Below the pieces are notes generated by a model. The model did not search any database, was not told the DNA's origin, and saw nothing but the letters and a program-made list of their open reading frames with translations. The position numbers and the translations under genes are program-made. Below, one piece after another: positions 1 to 4,907 of a stretch of 6,307 nucleotides of DNA; position 1 is the stretch's first letter, and the number at the start of each line of letters is the position of its first letter. This stretch comes from an uncultured Lachnoclostridium sp. (GTDB lineage: Bacteria > Bacillota > Clostridia > Lachnospirales > Lachnospiraceae), in contig CATZVV010000114.1 of the NCBI GenBank assembly GCA_958425285.1, positions 1 to 6,307 on the forward strand, in the 5' to 3' direction.

Positions 1-734
1 AATCCAGTACAAATGGTTTGTACTTTTTATGTCCTAAGGATAAGAATGCAATTTTGATATATGACAATTCCGCTGTACTGCGTGGAGAAATAAAGACTTT
101 GGGTATTTCAAATGGACAGCCGGTTATTCAGGGAAGAGATTTTTTCTTTGCTGCTTCCAGAACGAAGCTGGTACGAATGAATCAGGTTGGTGAAATTACG
201 GGGGTATATGCAATCGACGGATATTCGGGCTTTGAATCATTTGCCTATGATGGGTATGGGAATTTGTTCGTAGCAGCTGTAAAAAAGAAAGAAAAAAGTC
301 TTTTACGTATTGACGTAAATACGGGAAAGGTTGCTAAAGTGCGTGATTTGGATCGGTCGTTAACATATCCAGACATTATGGTGCAATCAGATGGAAAGGT
401 GCTTTTATATTGCAACCGGAATGGGCAGTATATTCAAATAAGTGGAGCAGCCGGAGAAGTTTCCAGAGTGACCGGAGTAAGCGGAACGGAAAAAGACTGG
501 GAAAAAACAAAGTATCAGAAAAAAAAGCTGATCTCCATTGATGAGCAGACGGTACGTCAGCTGGCAGACGGACGCTGGGAGCAGAAATATAAAGAACATG
601 TGATACTCATGGAAGGCGACAAAGTTTGTTTTGGTGAATATGGAAAAGACGGAAAAAATATTAAGTCATTTGAAACGGGATTTCCAATTGCCAGAGCTTT
701 AAAAATGGATTTGAAAGAATATTGCTTTTATTAA
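1..734 (+). CDS. Unrecognised protein, 5'-truncated by window edge; beta-propeller-like repeats
   Basis: The reading frame is open from base 3 to the TAA at 732-734, with no stop before the edge. The TTG at 18 is therefore probably an internal Leu and the gene begins outside the window. About 243 residues are visible. I do not recognise the family. The sequence alternates short hydrophobic strands with turn motifs such as YDGYGNLFVAA, LLRIDVNTGKVAKV and SDGKVLLYCNRNGQYIQIS, spaced roughly 40-50 residues apart. This pattern resembles blades of an NHL-, PQQ- or SMP-30-like beta-propeller. The C-terminal part is rich in Lys and Glu (EKDWEKTKYQKKK). No membrane segment is visible; a signal peptide cannot be judged without the N terminus. 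The downstream gene has its own promoter overlapping this gene's last codons, so a functional link with the pentose phosphate genes is not implied. Coding status is secure; the fold is an inference. Confidence 0.75.
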   Translation, partial: SSTNGLYFLCPKDKNAILIYDNSAVLRGEIKTLGISNGQPVIQGRDFFFAASRTKLVRMNQVGEITGVYAIDGYSGFESFAYDGYGNLFVAAVKKKEKSLLRIDVNTGKVAKVRDLDRSLTYPDIMVQSDGKVLLYCNRNGQYIQISGAAGEVSRVTGVSGTEKDWEKTKYQKKKLISIDEQTVRQLADGRWEQKYKEHVILMEGDKVCFGEYGKDGKNIKSFETGFPIARALKMDLKEYCFY

Positions 735-750
735 GGTGAAGTTGTATAAT
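722..750 (+). promoter_or_regulatory. Promoter of the transaldolase-transketolase operon
   Basis: A perfect TATAAT (745-750) lies 17 nt downstream of TTGCTT (722-727), which keeps the TTG of the consensus -35. The -35 lies inside the last codons of the upstream gene. Transcription would start near 757, giving a leader of about 37 nt before the transaldolase start. The assignment rests on sequence match and spacing only. Confidence 0.6.
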
Positions 751-778
751 AAAAGAAATATGATATAAAAACATCTTT

Positions 779-785
779 AGGAGGG
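779..785 (+). promoter_or_regulatory. Strong ribosome binding site of the transaldolase gene
   Basis: AGGAGGG is a near-perfect anti-16S match, 8 nt before the ATG at 794. It fixes the start and suggests strong translation. Confidence 0.85.
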
Positions 786-793
786 TATTATTT

Positions 794-1447
794 ATGAAAT
801 TTTTTATTGACACTGCCAATGTTGATGATATCAAAAAGGCAAATGACATGGGGATTATCTGTGGAGTTACAACAAATCCATCCCTGATTGCAAAAGAAGG
901 ACGCGATTTTAATCAGGTAATTGCTGAAATCGCTTCAATTGTAGATGGTCCTATCAGTGGTGAAGTGAAAGCAACAACTGTTGATGCAGAAGGAATGATT
1001 GCAGAAGGAAGAGAAATTGCAAAGATTCACGAAAATATGGTTGTAAAAATTCCGATGACTGTTGAGGGATTAAAAGCAACAAAAGTGCTCGCATCCGAAG
1101 GAATCAAAGTAAATGTTACATTAATTTTTAGTGCAAATCAGGCACTTTTAGCTGCTAGAGCAGGTGCTGCCTTTGTATCTCCTTTCTTAGGACGTTTAGA
1201 TGATATTTCACAGCCGGGTATTGACTTGATTCGTGATATTGCTGAAATGTTTGCGATTCATAATTTAGATGCTGAAATTATTGCAGCAAGTGTACGTAAT
1301 CCAATTCACGTAACAGACTGTGCTTTGGCAGGTGCACAGATTGCAACGGTACCATACAGTGTACTTGAGCAAATGACAAAGCATCCGCTGACTGATCAGG
1401 GAATTGCTAAATTTCAAGCGGATTACAAAGCAGTATTCGGAGAATAA
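794..1447 (+). CDS. tal: Transaldolase, small TalC/FSA-like family
   Basis: This 217-residue cytosolic enzyme belongs to the short class I aldolase family (usually about 214-220 aa), so it is full length. It transfers a dihydroxyacetone unit from sedoheptulose-7-phosphate to glyceraldehyde-3-phosphate, yielding erythrose-4-phosphate and fructose-6-phosphate. Visible landmarks are FIDTAN at 4-9, GVTTNPSLIA at 24-33, the Schiff-base lysine K85 in NMVVKIPMT, VNVTLIFSANQA at 106-117, SPFLGRLDDI at 129-138 and ASVRNP at 165-170. The family also contains fructose-6-phosphate aldolases. Here E57 (in SGEVKATT) and F131 occupy the positions where E. coli FSA has Gln59 and Tyr131, and Glu/Phe is the transaldolase-type combination. 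The transketolase genes immediately downstream support the same reading. AGGAGGG and a promoter lie just upstream. The gene's 3' end is echoed in the following intergenic region. Confidence 0.95.
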   Translation: MKFFIDTANVDDIKKANDMGIICGVTTNPSLIAKEGRDFNQVIAEIASIVDGPISGEVKATTVDAEGMIAEGREIAKIHENMVVKIPMTVEGLKATKVLASEGIKVNVTLIFSANQALLAARAGAAFVSPFLGRLDDISQPGIDLIRDIAEMFAIHNLDAEIIAASVRNPIHVTDCALAGAQIATVPYSVLEQMTKHPLTDQGIAKFQADYKAVFGE

Positions 1448-1482
1448 TTAATAAGCAGATAAGTGCTTTGTAATCCGCTTGA
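1414..1482 (+). repeat. Perfect 19-bp inverted repeat across the transaldolase stop codon
   Basis: TCAAGCGGATTACAAAGCA at 1414-1432, inside the last codons of the transaldolase, is exactly complementary to 1464-1482. The 31-nt loop (1433-1463) contains the stop codon at 1445-1447. In mRNA this would form a long stem between the transaldolase and transketolase cistrons. No U-tract follows, so it does not look like an intrinsic terminator. It could affect mRNA processing or the ratio of the two proteins. Confidence 0.8.
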
Positions 1483-1496
1483 GGATTTACAAAGCA
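1464..1496 (+). repeat. Alternative hairpin in the tal-tkt gap
   Basis: The left arm 1464-1476 pairs with 1483-1496 (13 vs 14 nt, one bulged base) around the 6-nt loop GCTTGA. It uses the same left-arm bases that pair with 1414-1432, so the two stems exclude each other. No run of T follows, which argues against a terminator. Confidence 0.6.
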
Positions 1497-1518
1497 ATAT
1501 TTGGAGAACAGTTAATAA
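1483..1518 (+). repeat. Diverged direct copy of the transaldolase 3' end
   Basis: This 36-nt stretch aligns with 1420-1454, the end of the transaldolase gene plus its stop region. There are one inserted T and four substitutions, all transitions. Read in the matching register it gives YKAIFGE, where the true gene ends YKAVFGE. It is a non-coding partial duplication that sits just before the transketolase ribosome binding site. Confidence 0.75.
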
Positions 1519-1527
1519 ATGAAATAT

Positions 1528-1534
1528 AAAGGAG
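1528..1534 (+). promoter_or_regulatory. Ribosome binding site that decides the tktN start
   Basis: AAAGGAG lies 7 nt before the ATG at 1542 but only 1 nt before the in-frame ATG at 1536. The later ATG is therefore the likely start. Confidence 0.8.
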
Positions 1535-1541
1535 AATGGAA

Positions 1542-2369
1542 ATGAATACATTAGAACTGAAAAAGACAGCTAATGAGATTCGTAAGGGTATTGTTACAGC
1601 TGTGCACAGTGCGAAATCCGGTCATCCGGGTGGTTCTCTCTCGGCAGCGGATATTTTTACTTATCTTTTCTTTGAAGAGTTAAATATAGATCCGGCAAAT
1701 ACGAAAAAAGCAGATCGCGACCGTTTTGTCCTTTCAAAAGGACATGTGGCACCAGGGTATTATTCTACACTGGCACATCGGGGATTTTTCCCGATTGAAG
1801 ATTTGAAAACCTTAAGGCATGTTGGATCTTATTTACAGGGACACCCTGATATGAAGCATATTCCGGGAGTTGATATGTCCAGTGGCTCTTTGGGTCAGGG
1901 AATATCAGCAGCAGTAGGTATGGCTCTTTCTGCAAAATTGAGTAATGAAGACTATCGTGTATATACACTTCTTGGAGATGGTGAAATTCAGGAAGGACAG
2001 GTTTGGGAAGCAGCTATGTTTGCCGGACATAGAAAGTTGGATAATTTAGTTGTTATCGTAGATAATAACGGTCTGCAGATTGATGGTGCAGTGGAAGATG
2101 TATGTACACCTTATCCGATTGTGGACAAGTTTAAAGCATTTAATTTCAATGTTGTGGAAGCAGATGCTCATGATTTTGACAGCTTGAAAGCAGCATTTGA
2201 TGCAGCAAAGGCATGCAAGGGTATGCCAACTGCCATTGTAGCAAAGAGCGTAAAAGGAAAAGGTGTTTCCTTTATGGAAAATCAGGCAGGCTGGCATGGT
2301 GCAGCTCCAAATGATGAGCAGTATGCAGTTGCAATGGCAGATTTAGAGAAAGTAGGTGAATCGCTATGA
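1542..2369 (+). CDS. Transketolase, N-terminal (TPP-binding) subunit
   Basis: This 275-residue protein is the first half of a split transketolase, which transfers two-carbon ketol units between pentose, hexose, tetrose and heptose phosphates using thiamine diphosphate and a divalent metal. The visible sequence fits the PP/TPP-binding domain: AKSGHPGGSLSAADI at 24-38, SKGHVAPGYYS at 65-75, GHPD at 100-103, SSGSLGQG at 113-120, and the TPP/metal motif opening with GDGEIQEGQ at 145-153 and closing with NN at 175-176. A one-chain enzyme is about 620-670 aa; this is the usual size of the separate N subunit, so it is not truncated. I start it at 1542 rather than 1536 because of ribosome binding site spacing. 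Its stop overlaps the next gene's start by ATGA, which fits translational coupling and equal amounts of the two subunits. It is probably co-transcribed with the transaldolase 94 nt upstream. Confidence 0.95.
   Translation: MNTLELKKTANEIRKGIVTAVHSAKSGHPGGSLSAADIFTYLFFEELNIDPANTKKADRDRFVLSKGHVAPGYYSTLAHRGFFPIEDLKTLRHVGSYLQGHPDMKHIPGVDMSSGSLGQGISAAVGMALSAKLSNEDYRVYTLLGDGEIQEGQVWEAAMFAGHRKLDNLVVIVDNNGLQIDGAVEDVCTPYPIVDKFKAFNFNVVEADAHDFDSLKAAFDAAKACKGMPTAIVAKSVKGKGVSFMENQAGWHGAAPNDEQYAVAMADLEKVGESL
2354..2359 (+). promoter_or_regulatory. Ribosome binding site of tktC inside tktN
   Basis: AGGTGA sits 6 nt before the ATG at 2366, within the last codons of the N-subunit gene. Together with the ATGA overlap it suits coupled translation. 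Confidence 0.6.
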
Positions 2370-3313
2370 CAGATTTTAGCAATGCAAAGAAAATAGCAAC
2401 AAGAGAAAGTTATGGTAATGCACTTGCTGAATTCGGTGCAGAGTATGAAAACCTTGTTGTTTTGGATGCTGACCTTGCAGCAGCAACAAAAACCGGAGTG
2501 TTCAAAAAAGTATTTCCGGAAAGACATATTGACTGTGGTATTGCAGAGTGTAATATGATGGGTATTGCAGCAGGGCTTGCCGCTACAGGAAAAATTCCAT
2601 TTGCCAGTTCATTCGCTATGTTTGCATCGGGACGGGCATTTGAGCAGGTTCGCAACTCAATTGGATATCCAAGATTAAATGTAAAGATTGGTGCGACACA
2701 TGCAGGAATTTCTGTTGGTGAAGATGGTGCAACACACCAGTGTAATGAGGATTTGGCATTAATGCGTACGATTCCGGGTATGGTTGTTATGAATCCATCC
2801 GATGATATAGAGGCAAAGGCATGCGTAAAAGCTGCGTTGGATCATGAGGGACCGGTTTATATCCGCTTTGGACGTTTAGCAGTGCCTGTTATTAATGATA
2901 CACCGGATTACAAATTTGAAATGGGTAAAGGTATTGTACTTCGAGAGGGAAAGGATGTAACAATTATTACATCAGGACTTCCGGTTTCTGAATGTTTGAT
3001 TGCAGCAGATAAACTTGCAGAAGATGGTATTGAAGCAAAAGTAATTAATATTCATACAATTAAACCTTTAGATGAGGATTTAGTTATTGCAGCAGCAAAA
3101 GAAACAGGAAAAGTTGTAACCGTTGAGGAACATTCTGTAATTGGAGGACTTGGAAGTGCTGTTTGTGATACACTTTCTGAAAAGTGTCCTACAAAGGTAA
3201 TGAAAATTGGTATTAACGATACATTTGGTGAGTCTGGTCCGGCTGTAGAGCTTGTTAAAAAATACGGATTAGATGCAGAGAGTATCTATGAAAAAGTAAA
3301 AGCATTTTGCTAA
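2366..3313 (+). CDS. Transketolase, C-terminal (pyrimidine-binding) subunit
   Basis: This 315-residue protein is the partner of the preceding gene and completes a heteromeric transketolase. It carries the pyrimidine-binding (Pyr) domain followed by the C-terminal transketolase domain. Landmarks are LDADLAAATKTG at 33-44, HIDCGIAECNMMGIAAGLA at 54-72 with E61 as the glutamate expected to activate the TPP aminopyrimidine, FASSFAMFASGRAFEQ at 79-94, GATHAGISVGEDGATHQ at 109-125 and PGMVVMNPSDD at 137-147. The C-terminal domain shows ITSGLPVSECLIAA near 201-214 and VEEHSVIGGLGSAV at 253-266. DXS-type enzymes share this architecture, but they are single chains of about 600 aa, and this split form next to a transaldolase is best read as transketolase. 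The length is normal for a separate C subunit. The hairpin at 3347-3373 probably marks the end of this operon. Confidence 0.95.
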   Translation: MTDFSNAKKIATRESYGNALAEFGAEYENLVVLDADLAAATKTGVFKKVFPERHIDCGIAECNMMGIAAGLAATGKIPFASSFAMFASGRAFEQVRNSIGYPRLNVKIGATHAGISVGEDGATHQCNEDLALMRTIPGMVVMNPSDDIEAKACVKAALDHEGPVYIRFGRLAVPVINDTPDYKFEMGKGIVLREGKDVTIITSGLPVSECLIAADKLAEDGIEAKVINIHTIKPLDEDLVIAAAKETGKVVTVEEHSVIGGLGSAVCDTLSEKCPTKVMKIGINDTFGESGPAVELVKKYGLDAESIYEKVKAFC

Positions 3314-3346
3314 TGGAATAAAAACTTTTGATATATGAAAAGATTC

Positions 3347-3373
3347 TTCCCCCGTCTGCTTCAGGCGGGGGAA
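3347..3373 (+). terminator. GC-rich hairpin between tktC and aroA, putative terminator
   Basis: TTCCCCCGTCTG (3347-3358) pairs with CAGGCGGGGGAA (3362-3373) over 12 bp, including one G-T wobble, around a CTT loop. It is the most GC-rich spot in the window and lies 33 nt after the tktC stop. It is followed by TGTTATAAAA rather than a clean T-run, so termination may be weak or Rho-independent function absent. It could also be a dispersed palindromic repeat. Confidence 0.55.
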
Positions 3374-3382
3374 TGTTATAAA
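3374..3382 (+). promoter_or_regulatory. Possible extended -10 promoter element for aroA
   Basis: TG-T-TATAAA has the form of an extended -10, but there is no good -35 (GTCTGC at 17 nt, inside the hairpin). A start near 3389 would leave a short leader before the ATG at 3417, which agrees with the preferred aroA start. The evidence is a short match in AT-rich DNA. Confidence 0.35.
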
Positions 3383-3406
3383 AATGGAACGAAGTGTTCT
3401 CGGAAT

Positions 3407-3412
3407 AGAGGA
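3407..3412 (+). promoter_or_regulatory. Ribosome binding site supporting the internal aroA start
   Basis: AGAGGA lies 4 nt before the ATG at 3418-region (A of the codon at 3417). Spacing is tight but usable. Upstream of the alternative ATG at 3384 the only purine run is part of the hairpin. Confidence 0.5.
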
Positions 3413-3416
3413 TTTA

Positions 3417-4709
3417 ATGAAAACATATAAGGTGAAGCCGATTTGCGGCAGACTGGTATTTTGTGTTGAAGTACCGGGTTCAAAAAGTATAACAAACCGT
3501 GCGCTTTTGCTAGCTGCATTGGCACAGGGAAAGACAATACTAAGAGGAACATTATTTAGTGATGATTCGCGTGTATTTATTCAGGCATTAAAAGCAGTAG
3601 GGTATAAAATTGACGTCGATGAAGAAAAAGCAATCGTAACTGTAGAAGGCGGAACTATTTCTTTTGGAGAAAACAGAAAGGTTTATGTAGGGAGTGCCGG
3701 GACGGCAGCCCGGTTTCTGACTGCCATGCTTGCATTGTCCGGTAGTGAATTTGTGATGGAAGCTTCCAAACAGATGAAAAAACGTCCAATGAAACCACTT
3801 TTGACAGCTTTAGAACAGTTGGGAGTAACTTTTGAATATTTAGAAAATAAGTATGCTTTTCCATTTCGAATTTGTTCCTATCAGGACAATGAAAAAGAAG
3901 AAGTATTATTAAATATAGATGAAAGCAGTCAGTTTTTAAGTGCACTTTTGATGGCAGGCATTCATCGGAAACGTAATTTGCGTATTCGCCTGACCGGAAA
4001 ACGTTCTGCAAAATCATATGTAGAAATTACAAAGAAAATGATGAAAAGCTTTGGCGTAGAAATACGGGTTTTGTCTGAGAATGAATATGAAATTCCAGTG
4101 GGACAGGATTATAAAGCAATGGATTATCAGATTGAGCCGGATGTTTCTGCCGCCTGTTATTTTTATGGCATCGCGGCACTGACAGGAGGAACAGGAACCG
4201 TTTTGCACGTCACTCCGGATTCGATGCAGGGAGATATTCAGTTTCTTTCTCTGCTTGAGCAGATGGGTTGTGAAGTCACATTTACAGATGGAAGTATCAC
4301 ATTGCAGGGGGCAGAGCCGGGTACGTTAAAAGGTGTAGAAGTAGATATGAGTGATTTTTCGGATCAGACAATGACATTAGCTGCAATGGCTCCATTTTTA
4401 AGGGGAAAGACGGTGATTCGGAACGTTGCACATATTCATGGACAGGAATCTGACCGTTTGAAGGCGATTGCTGAAAATCTAAAAAGGCTTGGCATAAAGG
4501 TAACAGAGTATGAAGATGGTTTGGAAATTATGCCGGGTATTGTAGAACCATGTTCAATACACACATATGAGGATCACCGTATGGCAATGGCATTTACATT
4601 AACAGGCTGTATGGCAGATGGAATTCAAATTGAAAATCCGGAATGTTGTAAAAAAACATTTGAAAATTTCTTTGAAGTTTATGAAAGTATTTTAGATTTG
4701 ACAAACTGA
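3417..4709 (+). CDS. aroA: 3-phosphoshikimate 1-carboxyvinyltransferase (EPSP synthase)
   Basis: The enzyme joins phosphoenolpyruvate to shikimate-3-phosphate to make EPSP, the sixth step of the shikimate pathway, in the cytosol. From the ATG at 3417 the protein has 430 residues, a normal length; an in-frame ATG at 3384 would add 11. I prefer 3417 because it places VPGSKSITNRALLLAAL at residues 19-35, as is usual in the family, and because AGAGGA precedes it. Other landmarks are SDDSRVF at 48-54, GSAGTAARFLTA at 92-103, KRPMKPL at 122-128, ESSQFLSALLMAG at 169-181, IEPDVSAACYF at 239-249, SDQTMTLAAMA at 315-325 with D316 as the expected catalytic acid/base, QESDRLKAI at 343-351 with E344, and EDHRMAMAF at 385-393, then KKTF at 412-415. 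Both halves of the two-domain inside-out barrel are present. The position of E. coli P101 is F100, and HIH replaces the commoner HIR before QESDR. The upstream pathway supplies erythrose-4-phosphate, the precursor of this route. Confidence 0.95.
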   Translation: MKTYKVKPICGRLVFCVEVPGSKSITNRALLLAALAQGKTILRGTLFSDDSRVFIQALKAVGYKIDVDEEKAIVTVEGGTISFGENRKVYVGSAGTAARFLTAMLALSGSEFVMEASKQMKKRPMKPLLTALEQLGVTFEYLENKYAFPFRICSYQDNEKEEVLLNIDESSQFLSALLMAGIHRKRNLRIRLTGKRSAKSYVEITKKMMKSFGVEIRVLSENEYEIPVGQDYKAMDYQIEPDVSAACYFYGIAALTGGTGTVLHVTPDSMQGDIQFLSLLEQMGCEVTFTDGSITLQGAEPGTLKGVEVDMSDFSDQTMTLAAMAPFLRGKTVIRNVAHIHGQESDRLKAIAENLKRLGIKVTEYEDGLEIMPGIVEPCSIHTYEDHRMAMAFTLTGCMADGIQIENPECCKKTFENFFEVYESILDLTN

Positions 4710-4726
4710 AATGAAACATATAATAT
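4698..4726 (+). promoter_or_regulatory. Near-consensus promoter for argS
   Basis: A perfect TTGACA (4698-4703) is separated by exactly 17 nt from TAATAT (4721-4726). The -35 overlaps the last codons of aroA. Transcription would start near 4733 and give a leader of about 175 nt before argS, carrying all the hairpins described below. This is the strongest promoter-like sequence in the window. Confidence 0.75.
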
Positions 4727-4742
4727 GATATGGTAAAAGCTG

Positions 4743-4761
4743 ATGAAAGTAGTATGAATAA
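4743..4761 (+). repeat. Left direct repeat flanking the palindromic block
   Basis: This 19-nt sequence, ATGAAAG-TAGTATGAA-TAA, recurs at 4886-4906 with two single-base insertions and no substitutions. The pair brackets the palindromic block and suggests either an insertion with duplication or a tandem-type rearrangement. Confidence 0.7.
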
Positions 4762-4787
4762 TTGGCTCGATAGCCAATTATTCATAC
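4752..4787 (+). repeat. Perfect 16-bp hairpin in the argS leader
   Basis: GTATGAATAATTGGCT (4752-4767) and AGCCAATTATTCATAC (4772-4787) are exact reverse complements around the 4-nt loop CGAT. No T-tract follows on the + strand, so it is not a standard intrinsic terminator. It partly overlaps the left direct repeat. Confidence 0.85.
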
Positions 4788-4788
4788 G

Positions 4789-4818
4789 GCTATTTGCTTC
4801 CGAGCGAAAGCAAATAGC
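4789..4818 (+). repeat. Second hairpin of the argS leader, 11-bp perfect stem
   Basis: GCTATTTGCTT (4789-4799) pairs with AAGCAAATAGC (4808-4818) around the loop CCGAGCGA. The loop, plus the adjoining TT, is complementary to 4876-4885 further downstream. Confidence 0.85.
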
Positions 4819-4819
4819 T

Positions 4820-4906
4820 ATGAGGGCAGAAGAAAAATCGCCTGTGCGAATTTTTCTTCGCCTCCTCGCGACAAGTCGCTCGGAAATGAAAGGTAGTATG
4901 AAATAA
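4820..4906 (+). CDS. Possible 28-codon upstream ORF with four Arg codons
   Basis: The frame reads ATG at 4820 to TAA at 4904-4906, ending one base before the argS ATG. The peptide begins MRAEEKSPVR and ends with MKGSMK. Arg codons are at 4823 (AGG), 4847 (CGA), 4859 (CGC) and 4877 (CGC). It lacks a convincing ribosome binding site, and most of it lies in palindromic DNA, so it may not be translated. Its last seven codons lie in the right-hand direct repeat, and internal ATGs at 4886 and 4898 could also feed ribosomes towards argS. Given as a candidate only. Confidence 0.25.
   Translation: MRAEEKSPVRIFLRLLATSRSEMKGSMK
4825..4862 (+). repeat. Third hairpin of the argS leader, imperfect
   Basis: GAAGAAAAATCGC (4829-4841) pairs with GCGAATTTTTCTTC (4846-4859) with one bulged A around the loop CTGT. 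GGC (4825-4827) and GCC (4860-4862) extend it past a bulged A. It is A/T-rich at its base and GC-rich near the tip. Confidence 0.75.
4863..4884 (+). repeat. Short imperfect palindrome before argS
   Basis: The 22-nt stretch starting TCCTCGCGAC and ending GTCGCTCGGA is symmetrical except for two adjacent mismatches. Its right part, from 4876, can instead pair with the loop of the second hairpin (4798-4807). Confidence 0.55.
4886..4906 (+). repeat. Right direct repeat flanking the palindromic block
   Basis: This 21-nt copy of 4743-4761 carries one extra G and one extra A. It includes AAAGG, the only purine-rich candidate Shine-Dalgarno before argS, and the codons ATG AAA TAA that end one base before the argS start. 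Confidence 0.7.
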
Positions 4907-4907
4907 C

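Noticed and set aside
18..20. TTG as the true start of the first gene
   Set aside because: The frame stays open to the left edge, and no ribosome binding site is visible in the 17 bases before it, so a 5'-truncated gene is more likely.
794..1447. Fructose-6-phosphate aldolase instead of transaldolase
   Set aside because: E57 and F131 are the transaldolase-type residues, and the gene is next to transketolase.
1464..1500. Intrinsic terminator after the transaldolase
   Set aside because: The stem is A/T-rich with a bulge and is followed by ATATTTGG, not a T-run; transketolase has no separate promoter that I can see.
1536..1541. Earlier in-frame ATG for the transketolase N subunit
   Set aside because: It is only 1 nt from the AAAGGAG sequence; the ATG at 1542 has normal 7-nt spacing.
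2046..2655. Minus-strand frames opposite the transketolase genes
   Set aside because: They lie fully within well-supported + strand genes and show no family motifs.
4733..4907. T-box riboswitch in the argS leader
   Set aside because: T-boxes are common before synthetase genes in Firmicutes, but I see no T-box core resembling GGTGGNACC and no terminator hairpin with a T-run.
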